In this document: piece by piece, positions 5,286 through 6,204 of the stretch
How positions within the stretch are numbered: position 1 is the first letter of the stretch
Layout: each line of letters starts with the position of its first letter
Origin: an uncultured Bacilli bacterium
Lineage (GTDB): Bacteria; Bacillota_I; Bacilli_A; ML615J-28; CAG-313
Assembly (NCBI GenBank): GCA_904502205.1
Contig: CAJGDR010000056.1
Span: 1 to 6,204 of the forward strand
Reading direction: 5' to 3'
DNA length: 6,204 bases
Notes under the pieces: model-generated
Databases searched by the model: none
What the model was told of the DNA's origin: nothing
Seen by the model: the letters and a program-made list of their open reading frames with translations, nothing else
Position numbers and translations under genes: made by a program

Positions 5286-5963
5286 ATGAAAGAGAAATTT
5301 AAAAAACTGACGAAACTTGATATATTAGGTATTGTACTGACGGTAGTATTTTTACCAATTATCATTGTTAATATGACATTAGTTATTAAAGGTATGATCA
5401 ATCCTGAAGAAGTACCAATGATTTTAAATAGAGCACCACTTATTGTTATTTCTGACTCTATGACAATCGATAAAGCGACTGGTACTGGTGAATTTAATAA
5501 GAATGACTTAATCATTATTAAAAAAGTAGATCCTGCTACTTTAGAAAAAGGTGATGTTGTTACTTATAAAGGTCGTGATGGAGATATCATTACCCACAGA
5601 ATTACTGATCTTATTACTGATAAAAAAGATGGAGTAGAAGTTCCTGCTTTTGAAACTAAAGGGGATTACTCACCTGGTTATGACTTCTATCCAGTTCAAT
5701 ATGACCAAATTATTGGACAGTATCAAATGAGACTTCCACGTCTTGGTGGAGTCGCAATGTTCTTACAAACACCTGCTGGTGTAATTGTAATCTTATTAGT
5801 TCCAGTTCTAATTGTATTTGCTGTTGATTTCTTTATTAAGAGAAAACAACAACAATCAAGCAATTCTAAAAATGCAGAACTTGAAGCTGAAATTGCAAGA
5901 CTAAAAGCATTACAAGAACAATTACAAAATCAAGAAACACAAGAAGAACCAAAACAAGAATAG
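5286..5963 (+). CDS. sipW: Signal peptidase I, SipW/ER-type (S26B), with C-terminal coiled-coil tail
   Basis: The 225-residue membrane protease removes signal peptides from exported proteins on the outer face of the membrane. Segments: an N-terminal membrane span (about 13-36), a catalytic domain, a second span (about 162-184), then a charged tail. The catalytic Ser58 lies in VISDSMTID (54-62). THR at 103-105 supplies His104 where most bacterial signal peptidases have Lys, which places it in the ER/archaeal/SipW type. TKGDYSP (124-130) holds the conserved Asp127, with Tyr where Asn is common. The tail (about 194-225) is rich in Glu, Gln and Lys with a heptad-like stretch AELEAEIARLKALQEQLQ that may form a cytoplasmic coiled coil, unusual in this family. 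The start follows GAAAGGA (5274-5280) with five bases between. It lies 129 bases before a gene with a SipW-type signal peptide, its probable substrate. Confidence 0.92.
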   Translation: MKEKFKKLTKLDILGIVLTVVFLPIIIVNMTLVIKGMINPEEVPMILNRAPLIVISDSMTIDKATGTGEFNKNDLIIIKKVDPATLEKGDVVTYKGRDGDIITHRITDLITDKKDGVEVPAFETKGDYSPGYDFYPVQYDQIIGQYQMRLPRLGGVAMFLQTPAGVIVILLVPVLIVFAVDFFIKRKQQQSSNSKNAELEAEIARLKALQEQLQNQETQEEPKQE

Positions 5964-6006
5964 TTCTTTAATGATAATAATATTTTATATCTTATTTAAT
6001 TAATTT

Positions 6007-6015
6007 TGGTATAAG
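6007..6015 (+). promoter_or_regulatory. Possible extended -10 promoter before the secreted-protein gene
   Basis: TGGTATAAG (6007-6015) matches an extended -10 element, with no clear -35 box. No terminator was seen after the signal peptidase stop codon, so the downstream gene may be read from the operon, from this extra promoter, or from both. An internal promoter would let the abundant substrate be made in excess over its peptidase. Confidence 0.4.
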
Positions 6016-6092
6016 CTTGGCCACACAAGTCTATACATATAAAAACAATCAAAAAAGAAAAAATTTCTATTAAAAATGGAGGAAAATAAAAC

Positions 6093-6204
6093 ATGAAAAA
6101 ACAAAGATTCTTTATGTTAGGGATTGTTACAGTTTTAGTAGCTGTTTTATCTTTAACATTCGTATCAAGCACATTTGCTAAATATACTTCTACAGTTTCA
6201 GGAA
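6093..6204 (+). CDS. Secreted protein with SipW-type signal peptide (TasA/camelysin-like), 3' end outside window
   Basis: Thirty-seven codons are visible, beginning MKKQRFFMLG after a strong GGAGGA site (6078-6083). The N-terminus has a basic KKQR start, a hydrophobic core (about 6-25) and then SSTFAKYTSTVSG (25-37). A short polar Ala-Lys/Phe-Tyr-Thr segment straight after the hydrophobic core is typical of SipW-processed proteins (the AYFTD-like region of TasA, TapA and camelysin) and of related Bacillota surface proteins encoded beside a signal peptidase. Cleavage is likely after Ala29. Those relatives form extracellular fibres, act in the biofilm matrix or sit on the surface. The mature domain is outside the window, so the function is inferred from the signal peptide and the neighbour only. 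Confidence 0.8.
   Translation, partial: MKKQRFFMLGIVTVLVAVLSLTFVSSTFAKYTSTVSG

Noticed and set aside
5183..5515. 110-codon open frame on the - strand over the signal peptidase start
   Set aside because: It overlaps the promoter, leader and catalytic region of the real gene and resembles no family.
6016..6029. CTTG...CAAG hairpin as a terminator after the signal peptidase gene
   Set aside because: The stem is only four base pairs and no T run follows.

Overview
The window is AT-rich bacterial DNA with strong Shine-Dalgarno sites, TTGACA/TATAAT-type promoters, intrinsic terminators and TAA/TAG stops in the genes whose ends are visible. Gene content (GH3 NagZ, PatB-type lyase, Na+-decarboxylase beta-type membrane protein, small serine recombinase, SipW-type signal peptidase with a SipW-type substrate) points to a low-GC Bacillota, probably of the Erysipelotrichia/Mollicutes-related branch. 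That placement is inference; no rRNA or marker gene is present.

Layout. (1) 1-1413, + strand: the 3' part of a GH3 beta-N-acetylhexosaminidase, closed by a perfect hairpin terminator. (2) 1414-2791, + strand: a PLP-dependent PatB/MalY C-S lyase gene with its own promoter, ending at a 24-bp palindromic terminator shared with the convergent unit. (3) 2790-4200, - strand: an extended -10 promoter, a well-formed yybP-ykoY (Mn2+) riboswitch, an OadB/GcdB/MmdB-family membrane protein, and a 51-aa single-span protein resembling a minimal OadG gamma subunit. No alpha or biotin-carrier subunit is beside them. (4) 4365-4970, - strand: a small serine recombinase of the resolvase/invertase type. (5) 4971-5285: a divergent regulatory region with palindromes, a terminator-like hairpin in the recombinase leader, related inverted repeats, and a good promoter for the next gene. 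(6) 5286-6204, + strand: an ER/SipW-type signal peptidase I followed by the start of a secreted protein with the signal peptide expected of its substrate.

The most notable point is the manganese riboswitch in front of an orphan decarboxylase-beta-type transporter and its tiny partner. The usual genes behind this riboswitch are Mn2+ exporters or other metal-handling membrane proteins. The arrangement therefore suggests that this pair moves Mn2+, perhaps coupled to Na+, or otherwise takes part in manganese homeostasis rather than acting as a classical decarboxylase pump. The signal peptidase/substrate pair forms a second small module, probably exporting a TasA/camelysin-like surface or fibre protein.
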